NCBI GenBank assembly: GCA_002435755.1
Contig: DIYH01000024.1
Span: 62,001 to 126,000, forward strand
Direction of reading: 5' to 3'
From: Flammeovirgaceae bacterium UBA6059
GTDB taxonomy: Bacteria; Bacteroidota; Bacteroidia; Cytophagales; Cyclobacteriaceae
DNA length: 64,000 nucleotides
The position numbers and the translations under genes were made by a program. The notes under the pieces are model-generated. The model searched no databases and was not told the DNA's origin. It saw only the letters and a list, made by a program, of their open reading frames with translations. Of the stretch, positions 51,946-60,112 are shown one piece after another (position 1 is the first letter of the stretch; each line of letters opens with the position of its first letter).

Positions 51946-52935
51946 TTAGTGATTTTTGCGGTAGTCGAGGGGCGATTGGTCGGTCCAGCGCTTAAACGCA
52001 CGGTTAAAAGCACTCTGCTCTGAGAAACCAGTCTGGAAAGCGATTTCAGCTATGCTCCGAGTAGAGTCTTTGAGCATGCTCATAGCGACCTCTTCCTGTG
52101 TTTTCCTGATCAGATCTCTGAAGGTGAATCCATTTTCCGATAGGCGTCTGGTAAGCGTACGGTTACTCATGCCCATGTGCGCTCCAATCTGCACAATACT
52201 TGGGATTCCGCTCGGTAGGGCATCCTGGATCAGTTGCTCTACGTCCCTAACCACCTTGCTGGCACTTACTTCTATACCGCGTGTTTCTTCATCAACTCGC
52301 TCCATTAAAAACTGGTTGATGCTGGTATCGGCCTTGGCTGTGCGCATTTCGAGATCTTTCGTCTTGTAGGCAATGAAGTTGTATGGCTGATTGAACCGGA
52401 TGTCGCACTTAAATGCTTCCTCGTGGCTGACAATGTTATCTGGTGGGCCATGTTTAAATGAGACTGCCACAGGCATAATGTCTACCTCGGTCATTGCCTG
52501 GAGCACGACCACAGTAGCTGACATGGTCGCTTCATTAGATAGCGCCACACCTCTTCGGTGTGCATCGCGATGAAGGTAGACATAGGAGACATTATTTTGT
52601 TTTTCGACCTTGAATAGGTAGGTGTCAGAGAGTAGCTTGAAGTAACGCTCGCTGCGCTCGAAAATCTCTCCGGCCCGGGCACAAGTACGCCAAGAAAGGC
52701 CGAGTACTCCATAGTCATCAATTTTCATCTGCTGCCCGACCCTTACAGCAAAACCTGACCCAATCCGGCTATCTATCATTTCGTGTAGCGCGAAGAACTG
52801 ATCACTGGGGACAGCCCTGACATTCTCCATAGCATCAATGGATATGGGCAGGTCTCTAAACTTCTCTTCTGCCATGCCTTCAGCAAGGGCATGGTTAATG
52901 ACTTTTCGATAGAGGCTTATGGAGATATAGCTCAT
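51946..52935 (-). CDS. AraC-family transcriptional regulator
   Basis: A 329-residue regulator with an N-terminal ligand-sensing domain of the arabinose-binding-like (PF12625/OruR) type (about 1-210: YISISLYRKVINHALAEGMA and YGVLGLSWRTCARAGEIFER) and a C-terminal double HTH (about 230-327: IVQIGAHMGMSNRTLTRRLS and RSIAEIAFQTGFSEQSAFNR, then PLDYRK). It precedes the cytochrome/DUF1772/NmrA-like/membrane-protein genes by about 100 bp to the chosen start and probably activates them in response to a small hydrophobic ligand. TTGCGGTAG (51956) lies in its last codons (Tyr-Arg-Lys). Confidence 0.92.
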   Translation of the reverse strand: MSYISISLYRKVINHALAEGMAEEKFRDLPISIDAMENVRAVPSDQFFALHEMIDSRIGSGFAVRVGQQMKIDDYGVLGLSWRTCARAGEIFERSERYFKLLSDTYLFKVEKQNNVSYVYLHRDAHRRGVALSNEATMSATVVVLQAMTEVDIMPVAVSFKHGPPDNIVSHEEAFKCDIRFNQPYNFIAYKTKDLEMRTAKADTSINQFLMERVDEETRGIEVSASKVVRDVEQLIQDALPSGIPSIVQIGAHMGMSNRTLTRRLSENGFTFRDLIRKTQEEVAMSMLKDSTRSIAEIAFQTGFSEQSAFNRAFKRWTDQSPLDYRKNH

Positions 52936-53100
52936 GGCAACTGCTTGACGAATATAATAGCTCCGTTTTGATAATGGAATTAGCTAGGTCTTAAACGCAA
53001 GTAATTGCTTAGACTAAAGTGTGGCAGCCGAAACTTGTCGTTTTTTGGTGTCAGGAAATCAATGTGTTGTCAGGCTATTTTAGCAAGTCCTGATCGCTGA

Positions 53101-53658
53101 TCAATCTTGTCTATTCTTTTCGAATTCTTTTTTTGTCAGACCAAAGACTACCAAATCGTGATACTCGGAGTTTTTGACAAGATGTTCTTTTAAAACTCCT
53201 TCTTTCATTAGGCCACTTTTGGTCAGTACTTTACCTGATGCCGGATTTTTGGCTAAATGTGAGGAAGTAAGCTTATTTAATCCTAGATCAGAAAACCCAA
53301 AGTTGATGATGGCCTTGGTAGCTTCTGTAGCATAGCCCTTTCCCCAAAATGGCTCGGCTACCCAATATCCAATCTCGGCTCTTTCGAACTCCGGTACTAT
53401 GGTCAGACCTATTCCTCCTATGAACTCATTGTCAGGCTTTGGCCGGATCCCAAAAGTCAGTTTTGTTCCATTTTTGAAGCCCAGATTGGCTAGGTTGATC
53501 CAATAAATCGCGTCCTTTTCGCTATAGGGAAACGGCAGATTGTGGGTATAATTTGAAATGTTCTTATTGGATGCATACTCGACGATTGAGGTGATATCAC
53601 TTGATGTCAACTCCGTTAGAAGAAGCCTTTGCGTCTCTATTTTGGGAAATCTTTTCAT
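53101..53658 (-). CDS. RimJ/RimL-type GNAT acetyltransferase
   Basis: A 185-residue GNAT with the RimJ/RimL start FPKIETQRLLLTELTSSDIT and cofactor loop in IGYWVAEPFWGKGYATEATK, followed by LGLNKLTSSHLAKNPASGKV and LTKSG. Such enzymes acetylate N-terminal or side-chain amines of proteins or small amines. It has its own flanking gaps (165 and 206 bp), so it is probably monocistronic. Confidence 0.92.
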   Translation of the reverse strand: MKRFPKIETQRLLLTELTSSDITSIVEYASNKNISNYTHNLPFPYSEKDAIYWINLANLGFKNGTKLTFGIRPKPDNEFIGGIGLTIVPEFERAEIGYWVAEPFWGKGYATEATKAIINFGFSDLGLNKLTSSHLAKNPASGKVLTKSGLMKEGVLKEHLVKNSEYHDLVVFGLTKKEFEKNRQD

Positions 53659-53864
53659 GGTTATGCCCAGCTTTTTACATTATCGATAGACAAGCTAAAA
53701 TCTCCTGCTGGTAATCCCATATCAACCTACGAATTATTGAATGTTTCTTTCACTGTCTCAATGGAGGTGTTGTGATTAGATGTAACTGAGTACAGCACTA
53801 CTTTTATGTCCAGCTTTTTTTAACAGATGAAGCTCAGGTCCTGAATTATAGTTGGATTGGCTGT

Positions 53865-54374
53865 TTAATCAATTTGGCTTACTAGTTCATGGATTTTATC
53901 ATGTTGATGTTCCCAAGCCTTCCACACTGACCGGGCCCAGTTCTGAGCTATTTCGAAATGCAGATCGGCATCTTCATTATTCCAAAGTTCGAAAACGGTG
54001 AGTTGACCGAATGAAGAAGGAGGTTCGAGCCAGTCTAGTAGGTTTTTACCTTTATAGAATTGAGAAAATCTCTCTCTGAGTTTAGGAGTCTCTGCCTGGC
54101 TGAGCCCCTTCTCGAAAACCCCATGCAAAGAAGCCAGGTGTATGTTGACAGAGTTGAGTGCCCGACTGTCTTCTTTTTTTCCTACGTGCTGACAGGCATA
54201 GGCGTCTACTGTAAACTGGTGCCCTCTCCAATATCGCAAATCGGAATATTCTCGGGCAAGTACTTCATTAAACATTTCCCAACATCCGGGAGCTGAGAGC
54301 ATGTATTCATGGACTTCTCCCTCAATGTTGAGCGACTTTGCGCCACACGCAAAACATGGGATATACTCATTCAT
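53865..54374 (-). CDS. DUF5946 protein
   Basis: A 169-residue cytoplasmic protein with the DUF5946 layout: a Cys pair near the start (FACGAKSLNIEGEVHEYMLS, APGCWEMFNEVLAREYSD), then FTVDAYACQHVGKKEDSR and SVNIHLASLHGVFE. Conserved Cys and His residues suggest a metal site. The function is unknown. Confidence 0.85.
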   Translation of the reverse strand: MNEYIPCFACGAKSLNIEGEVHEYMLSAPGCWEMFNEVLAREYSDLRYWRGHQFTVDAYACQHVGKKEDSRALNSVNIHLASLHGVFEKGLSQAETPKLRERFSQFYKGKNLLDWLEPPSSFGQLTVFELWNNEDADLHFEIAQNWARSVWKAWEHQHDKIHELVSQID

Positions 54375-54451
54375 AATAAAGGGAGCTTTTGTTTTGACTC
54401 ATTTGTCTTTTAGGACAGATAGGATAGTAGAAGTCCCGATCAGGCAATTAT

Positions 54452-54952
54452 CTATTTCAATGACTGACACATCCATACGCTTGGGATCTCTTTGGTGAAC
54501 CCTGCATTACGGTACGCTTTTCTAGCTGGCAAATGCGCCGGATCTCCACCTGTTGCTACAGTGGCGACTTTCATTCCGGCCTTTTTCATTTCACCTACAG
54601 CAAATTGGTAGATATGGGTTCCTATACCTTTCCCGGACAGATCAGGATCAACCGCATTGAGTCCGATTTCACCCACACCGGATTGATGGTCGAGACGAAT
54701 GACAATAAAACCCACGATTCGGGAGTGAAAAGTAACTTTCCATGTTTTCCAAACACTATCTTTTTCAAGATAGGACCTCAGAAGGTCTTTTTGTGCGAGA
54801 TCTTCTGGCTTTTGCGCTACTTCATAAACATTATCACCAAGGATGGTACGGAAGGACTCGAAAACCGGCTTGAAGGCCTTAGCCCTAATAGTTTCGAGCG
54901 TCTCTAAATCCTCAAATCTGGCTATTTGAATTTTGATGTTTTTGGGGTCCAT
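54452..54952 (-). CDS. GNAT-family N-acetyltransferase
   Basis: A 166-residue GNAT. The cofactor loop is GLNAVDPDLSGKGIGTHIYQ (about 98-117), and the C-terminal motif is VATVATGGDPAHLPARKAYR, then NAGF. N-terminal part IQIARFEDLETLETIRAKAF. The substrate is unknown. One of three GNAT genes within 4 kb here. Confidence 0.9.
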   Translation of the reverse strand: MDPKNIKIQIARFEDLETLETIRAKAFKPVFESFRTILGDNVYEVAQKPEDLAQKDLLRSYLEKDSVWKTWKVTFHSRIVGFIVIRLDHQSGVGEIGLNAVDPDLSGKGIGTHIYQFAVGEMKKAGMKVATVATGGDPAHLPARKAYRNAGFTKEIPSVWMCQSLK

Positions 54953-55028
54953 TTGTTGTTTTTGTCGATGCTATGGCCTCATACTTAGAAAAAAGCGACT
55001 TATGAAAGTGGGTTGCTAATCCTCAATT

Positions 55029-55565
55029 CTATTCTTTTACGGAGGTCAGAACTTTTTCGATCTTAAGGTCTAACTCTAACTCACCATCCAGGCGAAGTAT
55101 TGGGCATTTGATGGATTTTAACCAGCGATCATGTACTGCAAGCGAGCGTCCTTTAAAGCTAGGGTCATCATATTGTTGCGTCCATGCTATAAAGTCAGCG
55201 TGAATTTGTCGGACTTTTGTATCATGAATTAACCGATCTCCGTATCGCTTGCGTTCTCGCTCATGTAGCCGCTCTAAGCGCTTAGATGATTTGAGGTAGA
55301 TGAAAACGACCAAATCAAATGCAGTTTTCCACTCCTCTCCCCAACTCACTATAGAGCCGGAAATGATCACATTTTTATGTTGGTGGAAGCTCTTACTCAG
55401 CCTTGCTTGTCTTATCTCCTTTGATACTTTCTGCTGGTAGGGTGGGTCTGTCACTTGCCAGTAGAAGTCGTCAGTGTCTAAGTGCACATAGTCGCTCTTC
55501 TGTGCTACGGCTGCCGCGAGTGTGGTGGTGCCCGACCCGGATGCTCCAAATACCAGTATTTTCAT
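55029..55565 (-). CDS. P-loop kinase-like protein (adenylate kinase/topology-modulation type)
   Basis: A 178-residue P-loop NTPase: Walker A at residues 7-15 (GASGSGTTTL), DTDDFYWQVTDPPYQQKVSK as the acceptor region and a lid with RLERLHERERKRYG. The pattern matches the FlaR/shikimate-kinase-like small kinase group. It follows the thioesterase gene by 3 nt (co-transcribed). Its phosphoryl acceptor is not known. Confidence 0.85.
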   Translation of the reverse strand: MKILVFGASGSGTTTLAAAVAQKSDYVHLDTDDFYWQVTDPPYQQKVSKEIRQARLSKSFHQHKNVIISGSIVSWGEEWKTAFDLVVFIYLKSSKRLERLHERERKRYGDRLIHDTKVRQIHADFIAWTQQYDDPSFKGRSLAVHDRWLKSIKCPILRLDGELELDLKIEKVLTSVKE

Positions 55566-55568
55566 AGT

Positions 55569-56000
55569 CTAAGAATTAGCTCCAGAGAGCAACCATGTAG
55601 AAAGTGTGCGCCGGACACTTTCGCTCAAAGGCTTGCTTGATCCATTCTCGCTATCCACTTGTACAACTGTGGTATTGGCACTTGCCACGCAACTACCGTT
55701 CTGGAAGAGCATTTGGTACAGTTGTATAGAGCTATTGCCTATTTTAGTAATGCCGGTACCGATATTGATTTGTCCGGGCCATTTGACTTCTTTAAGAAAG
55801 TCTAACTTCACTGAAGCAATTACAAAACTTGTGCGTTCTTCATACTTCAGTAAGTCAGGGTGATACAAAAACTCTACGCGTCCTGTTTCAAGGTATGTCA
55901 GAAAATTGGCATTGTTCACATGTCCCTGACGATCAGTATCTCTATACCGAATTTTGTCATGAGATCGGAGGGGAAAGTCTTCTAGCCTGGATATCTCCAT
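55569..56000 (-). CDS. Hotdog-fold acyl-CoA thioesterase
   Basis: A 143-residue single-hotdog protein of the 4-hydroxybenzoyl-CoA/YbgC-like group, started at ATG 56000 (an upstream GTG at 56018 is less likely). The signature RYRDTDRQGHVNNANFLTYL has the catalytic Asp and the HVNNxxY/F element, and EVKWPGQINIGTGITKIGN is the second typical strand pair. It hydrolyses acyl-CoA thioesters in the cytoplasm. The chain specificity is unknown. Confidence 0.9.
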   Translation of the reverse strand: MEISRLEDFPLRSHDKIRYRDTDRQGHVNNANFLTYLETGRVEFLYHPDLLKYEERTSFVIASVKLDFLKEVKWPGQINIGTGITKIGNSSIQLYQMLFQNGSCVASANTTVVQVDSENGSSKPLSESVRRTLSTWLLSGANS

Positions 56001-56068
56001 AGCCAAATGTAACACCACGAGGAAACAAGGGCATGATTTGAGGGTTCGAATTGACCAAATGATGTTGA

Positions 56069-56644
56069 TTAAAGCTTCTTCTTTTTTCCAATGAGCAATA
56101 GCGAATCATTTGTTTCAAACTCATCATAACTATCAATGGATAGTATTTCGAACTTTTCTTCAAAAAAGGTCCTTAGGTCGCTTTCATAGTGATAGTTGAC
56201 GAACATGCCCTTAAACTGTTCTGAACCTTCACCTTTCCAGAAAGAGTGACAAATGATCCCATCGGGATGAAGGACCTCAGCTTGTCTTTTGATGGATTTT
56301 GATAATCCTTCGTTAGTCAGATGATGCAAGACTTTATTAGAGTAGATGCCATTAAAGCGCTGTTCTGTTGCTAACGTTATAGCATTAAGTGCTAAGAAAT
56401 TATCGTTAGGATATGTCTTGGCCAGGTGCGCTAGAAATTCTTTCGAGAAATCAGAACCTACCACGTTGTATGTCTGACTTAAAATCTTCCAGTCAGAACC
56501 CGGTCCCGATCCTAGTTCCAATACTGATAGACCCCCCGGCAATACCTTTCTCAGCTTTTCGATTAGTTTAGCTCCATTGACGTCTTTGGCTAACCTTATG
56601 TACTCGGCAACTGAGTCTTTAGTCTTATAGTATTCCCCTTCCAT
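56069..56644 (-). CDS. SAM-dependent methyltransferase
   Basis: A 191-residue class I methyltransferase, started at ATG 56644 (MEGEYYKTKDSVAEYIRLAK). Motif I is SVLELGSGPGSDWKIL, acidic loop VVGSDFSKEFLAHL, post-motif FNGIYSNKVLHHLTNEGLSK. It is a small-molecule type similar to Methyltransf_11/12. The GNAT gene lies 11 nt upstream, so both are probably on one transcript. The substrate is unknown. Confidence 0.92.
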   Translation of the reverse strand: MEGEYYKTKDSVAEYIRLAKDVNGAKLIEKLRKVLPGGLSVLELGSGPGSDWKILSQTYNVVGSDFSKEFLAHLAKTYPNDNFLALNAITLATEQRFNGIYSNKVLHHLTNEGLSKSIKRQAEVLHPDGIICHSFWKGEGSEQFKGMFVNYHYESDLRTFFEEKFEILSIDSYDEFETNDSLLLIGKKKKL

Positions 56645-56655
56645 GTTTCGCAAAA

Positions 56656-57111
56656 TTAAAAATGAAGCTTCATACCTTCATGAGTCGCTTTAAAGCCTAA
56701 ACTTTCATAGAACTTGAGTGCTTCGGGTCGCTGCTTATCGGTGGTGAGCTGAAGAAGATGGGCATCACGTTTCTTCACTCTATTGATAGCCCATTCGAAC
56801 ATTTGCCTGCCCAATCCTTTGCCCCTCATTTCTTTTCTTATTCGTACTGCTTCGATCTGCGCCCGTATACCTCCCTGATAAGTCAAATACTGGATAAAGC
56901 TCAGTTGTAATGTCCCAATGATAGATTGGTTTTCATCTTCTACCACGATTAGTTCTTGGTTCGGATCCAGGTTGATCTTATTAAAAGCATCAATGTATGA
57001 TTCAGGTAGGGGGTCTTGATAGAGCTCTCGTTTGCTACCCAAGTCATCGTCAGCTAGCAGCGCCACAATAGTATCAAGGTCGTTACGAGAGGCTTTTCTG
57101 AACTTTGCCAT
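56656..57111 (-). CDS. GNAT-family N-acetyltransferase
   Basis: A 151-residue GNAT with the full pattern: FRKASRNDLDTIVALLADDD, LIVVEDENQSIIGTLQLSFI, cofactor loop VRIRKEMRGKGLGRQMFEWA and the end LLQLTTDKQRPEALKFYESL, then GFKATHEGMKLHF. The last part is typical of GCN5-like enzymes with an aromatic or His-rich tail. The substrate is unknown. Upstream lies an inverted repeat (57132-57177). Confidence 0.92.
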   Translation of the reverse strand: MAKFRKASRNDLDTIVALLADDDLGSKRELYQDPLPESYIDAFNKINLDPNQELIVVEDENQSIIGTLQLSFIQYLTYQGGIRAQIEAVRIRKEMRGKGLGRQMFEWAINRVKKRDAHLLQLTTDKQRPEALKFYESLGFKATHEGMKLHF

Positions 57112-57131
57112 TTAGTAGTTCTGATTTGAGT

Positions 57132-57177
57132 AGTGATGAGTTATAACCCGTCTTAGCTCAAAATACATCTCGTCACT
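57132..57177. repeat. Inverted repeat between rnhA and a GNAT gene
   Basis: Arms AGTGATGAG (57132-57140) and CTCGTCACT (57169-57177) pair with one mismatch around a 28-nt spacer that contains the palindrome GTTATAAC. It may be a weak hairpin after rnhA or an operator of the GNAT gene. Confidence 0.4.
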
Positions 57178-57189
57178 TTACATCTGAAT

Positions 57190-57642
57190 TCAAACATTTT
57201 CCTCATACCATCTGTCAACTTGTAAGTCACCACTTTCAGCGGCTTCAACGGCCAGTTGATCGCAACGCTCGTTTTCCGGGATACCAGCATGCCCTTTCAC
57301 CCATTTGAATTTTACCCGCTGTTTGCGATAGGCTGGGATAAAGCGCTCCCACAAGTCACGGTTTTGCTTGCCCTTGAAGTTTTTCTTGACCCAACCCCAC
57401 AGCCAACCTTTGTCCACAGTATCTACCACATATTTAGAGTCGGAATAGATCAAAACATCCAGTCCTTCTTTAGTCAACGCTTCGAGCCCCTTAATGACCG
57501 CTAGGAGTTCCATCCGATTGTTGGTGGTTTTGCGAAAACCTTCCGACAGTTCTTTTCGATGGCCTTTGTAAAGTAAAACTGTACCATATCCGCCTGGTCC
57601 TGGATTACCACGCGAAGCTCCGTCGGTGTAGATCGTTATCAT
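57190..57642 (-). CDS. rnhA: Ribonuclease HI
   Basis: A 150-residue enzyme that degrades the RNA strand of RNA-DNA hybrids. The four catalytic carboxylates are present: Asp7 in IYTDGASRGNPGPGGYG, Glu45 in NNRMELLAVIKGLEAL, Asp68 in IYSDSKYVVD and Asp128 in NERCDQLA, plus His118 in WVKGHAG. The basic handle (GWLWGWVKKNFKGKQNRDLW) is also conserved. Length is standard. Confidence 0.97.
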   Translation of the reverse strand: MITIYTDGASRGNPGPGGYGTVLLYKGHRKELSEGFRKTTNNRMELLAVIKGLEALTKEGLDVLIYSDSKYVVDTVDKGWLWGWVKKNFKGKQNRDLWERFIPAYRKQRVKFKWVKGHAGIPENERCDQLAVEAAESGDLQVDRWYEENV

Positions 57643-57700
57643 GTTTGAAAGTTAATTTATCGAAAGCTGTTGATTCCTAATTCAGTCCTGGTCGGGTAAA

Positions 57701-58273
57701 CTAAAACCTATAACCTAGTTCAAATCCGCCTATGAGGGTGAGTCCACTTTCTATTTCTATAAACTCGTCAGATTGACCTACACGATAGCCAACTCCTACA
57801 CTAAGGTCAAGATGTATGCCACTGCCATAGTTGCGCTGTATACCCCACACTGGTCCTATTGAAAAAGAATCTAAGCCGGTTTCCCCAGTACCAAGTACTC
57901 CCAGGTCTACGAGATTTTCAAACTGGTAATTTCCTAAGAGAGCTATATAGTTACCCGAGTTCTGCTTAAGATTATCTTTTCTCACAAATTTGCGATTGTA
58001 GTAGTTTCTAAAGGATGCAGTAAGAAATGGTGTAGAGAAGAACTCAAAGTCACCTTCACCATTGACCTCAGAATAAAAAGCACTGTAGCCTAGTCCACCA
58101 CCGAAAGTCAAAGATTGTTTATCACTCACTTTCCCTTCGATGTGAGCCATTAGTGGTAACAGACTTACAGTAAACTGTATCGGAGCAAGATCCACAGGTT
58201 CTTGCGCCTTGATAAAGGAGCTTTGTAAAACTAAAAGAGTAGTAATGCTGAATAAAAAGGCCTTCTTAAGCAT
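57701..58273 (-). CDS. Exported beta-barrel-like protein
   Basis: A 190-residue protein with signal peptide (MLKKAFLFSITTLLVLQSSF, cleavage near IKAQ) and a mature part of alternating strands ending in an aromatic residue (LIGGFELGYRF), as expected of an outer membrane barrel of about eight strands. Strands such as LTFGGGLGYSAFYSE and GIHLDLSVGVGYRVGQ support this. No specific family. The function is unknown. Confidence 0.8.
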   Translation of the reverse strand: MLKKAFLFSITTLLVLQSSFIKAQEPVDLAPIQFTVSLLPLMAHIEGKVSDKQSLTFGGGLGYSAFYSEVNGEGDFEFFSTPFLTASFRNYYNRKFVRKDNLKQNSGNYIALLGNYQFENLVDLGVLGTGETGLDSFSIGPVWGIQRNYGSGIHLDLSVGVGYRVGQSDEFIEIESGLTLIGGFELGYRF

Positions 58274-58409
58274 GGTAAAAGGGTTTATATGAGAAATATA
58301 AGTTTAGAAAGAACTCTGATAACATAGGAAGGAAAATAGAAGCTATATCTTCATAACAAAATTAAAGTTTGGAGTTGGCTCAACCAGGTGTATTCAAACT
58401 ACTAATGAC

Positions 58410-58985
58410 TTACCACAAAGTAGTAATTGACGTCTTGAACAGCTTGATCGCTATTGATAACAATATAACTCCGAACACTTTTCGAAGTATGCTGAATCCA
58501 GCCGCTCCGATCTTGCGTTCCAGCCATCCACTGGTCTTCAATACAACATAGACGAGTAGCAGATTGAGTACTATACCTACCAGAATATTGGGTAACGCAT
58601 ACTCCGCGCGAAGAGAAAGCAGTGAAGTCATGGTACCTGCTCCGGCAATCAATGGAAAAGCGAGCGGGACGATTGATGCACTCGTGAGCTCTGAGGGATC
58701 AGTTTTGAAAAAGTTGTGTCTCAGTACCATCTCCATACCCATGATGAACATGATGATTGCACCTGTGATAGCGAAAGATGATATGTCGATACCAAACAAT
58801 GATAGTATGCTCTCACCTAGAAAAAGGAAGAGCACCATGATGACTCCTGCCACGAGAGTAGCCTTCTCCGATTGGATATGACCGGCCTTTTTGCGCAGGT
58901 CAATGATGACCGGAACATTACCTAGTATGTCAATCACTGAGAAGAGGATAAGGCTGACGGAAATAATCTCTTTGAATTGAAACAT
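58410..58985 (-). CDS. MarC-family integral membrane protein
   Basis: A 191-residue polytopic protein with six helices and MarC/SNARE-type motifs: LFSVIDILGNVPVIIDLRKK near the start and ASIVPLAFPLIAGAGTMTSL in the middle (the P-L-PL-GPG-like element), and VLKTSGWLERKIGAAGFSIL near the end. The family was once linked to multiple antibiotic resistance, but this was not confirmed, so the function stays open. Single gene. Confidence 0.92.
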   Translation of the reverse strand: MFQFKEIISVSLILFSVIDILGNVPVIIDLRKKAGHIQSEKATLVAGVIMVLFLFLGESILSLFGIDISSFAITGAIIMFIMGMEMVLRHNFFKTDPSELTSASIVPLAFPLIAGAGTMTSLLSLRAEYALPNILVGIVLNLLLVYVVLKTSGWLERKIGAAGFSILRKVFGVILLSIAIKLFKTSITTLW

Positions 58986-59043
58986 GACCTAAAAAATTGA
59001 GCCGCAAATGTAGAAATAGCGCCCAGAGAAAAAAGGAAAAATA

Positions 59044-60111
59044 CTAGCTATATTTTCGACTCAGAAACTTCTGAAAACTTGCGATCTCCTTGGATTTGAT
59101 AGCAGGAAAATTGGCAATGCGAAAGGTGGTTTCTTTCAATTCCCCATAGCCATTGCCGATGATGATCCCGTTACTTCTTGCTTCGCGTTTGACGCTTTCA
59201 ATTAGTTCCTGTTCACCTTCAATACAAAGGACTGTCTTGGAACGAACAGCATCATTTTTGATCATTAGTTCCAAACCTCTAAGGCTACTGATATGGCTGC
59301 ACCATTCCTGGTAGCGAGCCTCAGTTTTATCTTCAATTTCGCCGATGAGTTTGTTCTTGTTCATGCTGCGGTTAAGCAGATAAAGATTGAGAACATTAGG
59401 AGTATAAGGCGCTTGGTTGATCCGATAGTTTTCCAGCACAAAACTGAGACTGTTGTACTTATTCCGATCATCAATGTTTGCAGCTTGCGTCACGGCTGCA
59501 GGAGACAGGATCATGACAGCCAGGCCAGCAGGTAGACCAAAACATTTTTGTACTGAAGCAAACCAGACATCAGCTATACTAAAATCTAATACTACCCCTG
59601 CCATAGAAGAGGTGGCATCTACCGCAATCAAGTGTTCAGGGTATTTCTCTCGGAGCGCTTTGATGACATCATTGCTTAGCTGAGTGCCATTAGAAGTTTC
59701 GTTATGGGTTATACAGATGCATTCTATATTTTCCGGTAGGTCAAGTGCTCCCACGTCAAGTTCCTGTTGACAATCGAAATGATGACCACCAGTTTTTTGA
59801 ACAATTCTGGAGGTGTAGGTTTCCCATTTCTTCCCGAAAGCACCGTTGTAGATGTGAAACGAACTGGTCCGGACGAGTGATTGAGCGATCATCTCCCAGC
59901 ATTCAGTAGCGCTGGAAGCAAAGATCATTTCATAGTCAGAAGGAATATCGAGCTTATAATGTAGTTGGGCCTTGAGGTCAACCATTAGCTCCGCAAACTC
60001 TTTACTTCGATGATTGATTGATAAGATGCCCTCACGGTAGGCATCATAGATGTACTCTGTGACTTTGCTATATACGCGAGAAGGGCCGGGATAAAAACTT
60101 GCCTTGTACAA
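59044..60111 (-). CDS. Class V aminotransferase (SerC/alanine-glyoxylate-like)
   Basis: A PLP-dependent aminotransferase of about 355 residues. The frame begins at ATG 60150, inside aroQ, but the conserved family start (YKASFYPGPSRVY) follows a TTG at 60111, one base after the aroQ stop, so a TTG start is preferred. PLP Lys189 is in WFASVQKCFGLPAG; ITHNETSNGTQ and AVDATSSMAG form the cofactor pocket. GPS and the C-terminal IIIGNGYGELKETTFRIANF match phosphoserine/alanine-glyoxylate aminotransferases. No serA is near, so the exact substrate is uncertain. Confidence 0.88.
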   Translation of the reverse strand: MYKASFYPGPSRVYSKVTEYIYDAYREGILSINHRSKEFAELMVDLKAQLHYKLDIPSDYEMIFASSATECWEMIAQSLVRTSSFHIYNGAFGKKWETYTSRIVQKTGGHHFDCQQELDVGALDLPENIECICITHNETSNGTQLSNDVIKALREKYPEHLIAVDATSSMAGVVLDFSIADVWFASVQKCFGLPAGLAVMILSPAAVTQAANIDDRNKYNSLSFVLENYRINQAPYTPNVLNLYLLNRSMNKNKLIGEIEDKTEARYQEWCSHISSLRGLELMIKNDAVRSKTVLCIEGEQELIESVKREARSNGIIIGNGYGELKETTFRIANFPAIKSKEIASFQKFLSRKYS

Positions 60112-60112
60112 G

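Noticed and set aside
53659..53864. Minus-strand open stretch before the RimJ/RimL-type gene reading KKLDIKVVLYSVTSNHNTS
   Set aside because: About 30 codons, no start codon, no recognisable family; may be chance.
53101..57642. Integron-like gene cassette array
   Set aside because: Genes are small and co-oriented, but the spacers do not share attC-like repeats. Only the gap at 57112-57189 has a GTTATAAC palindrome in an inverted repeat, and no integrase of the IntI type is present.
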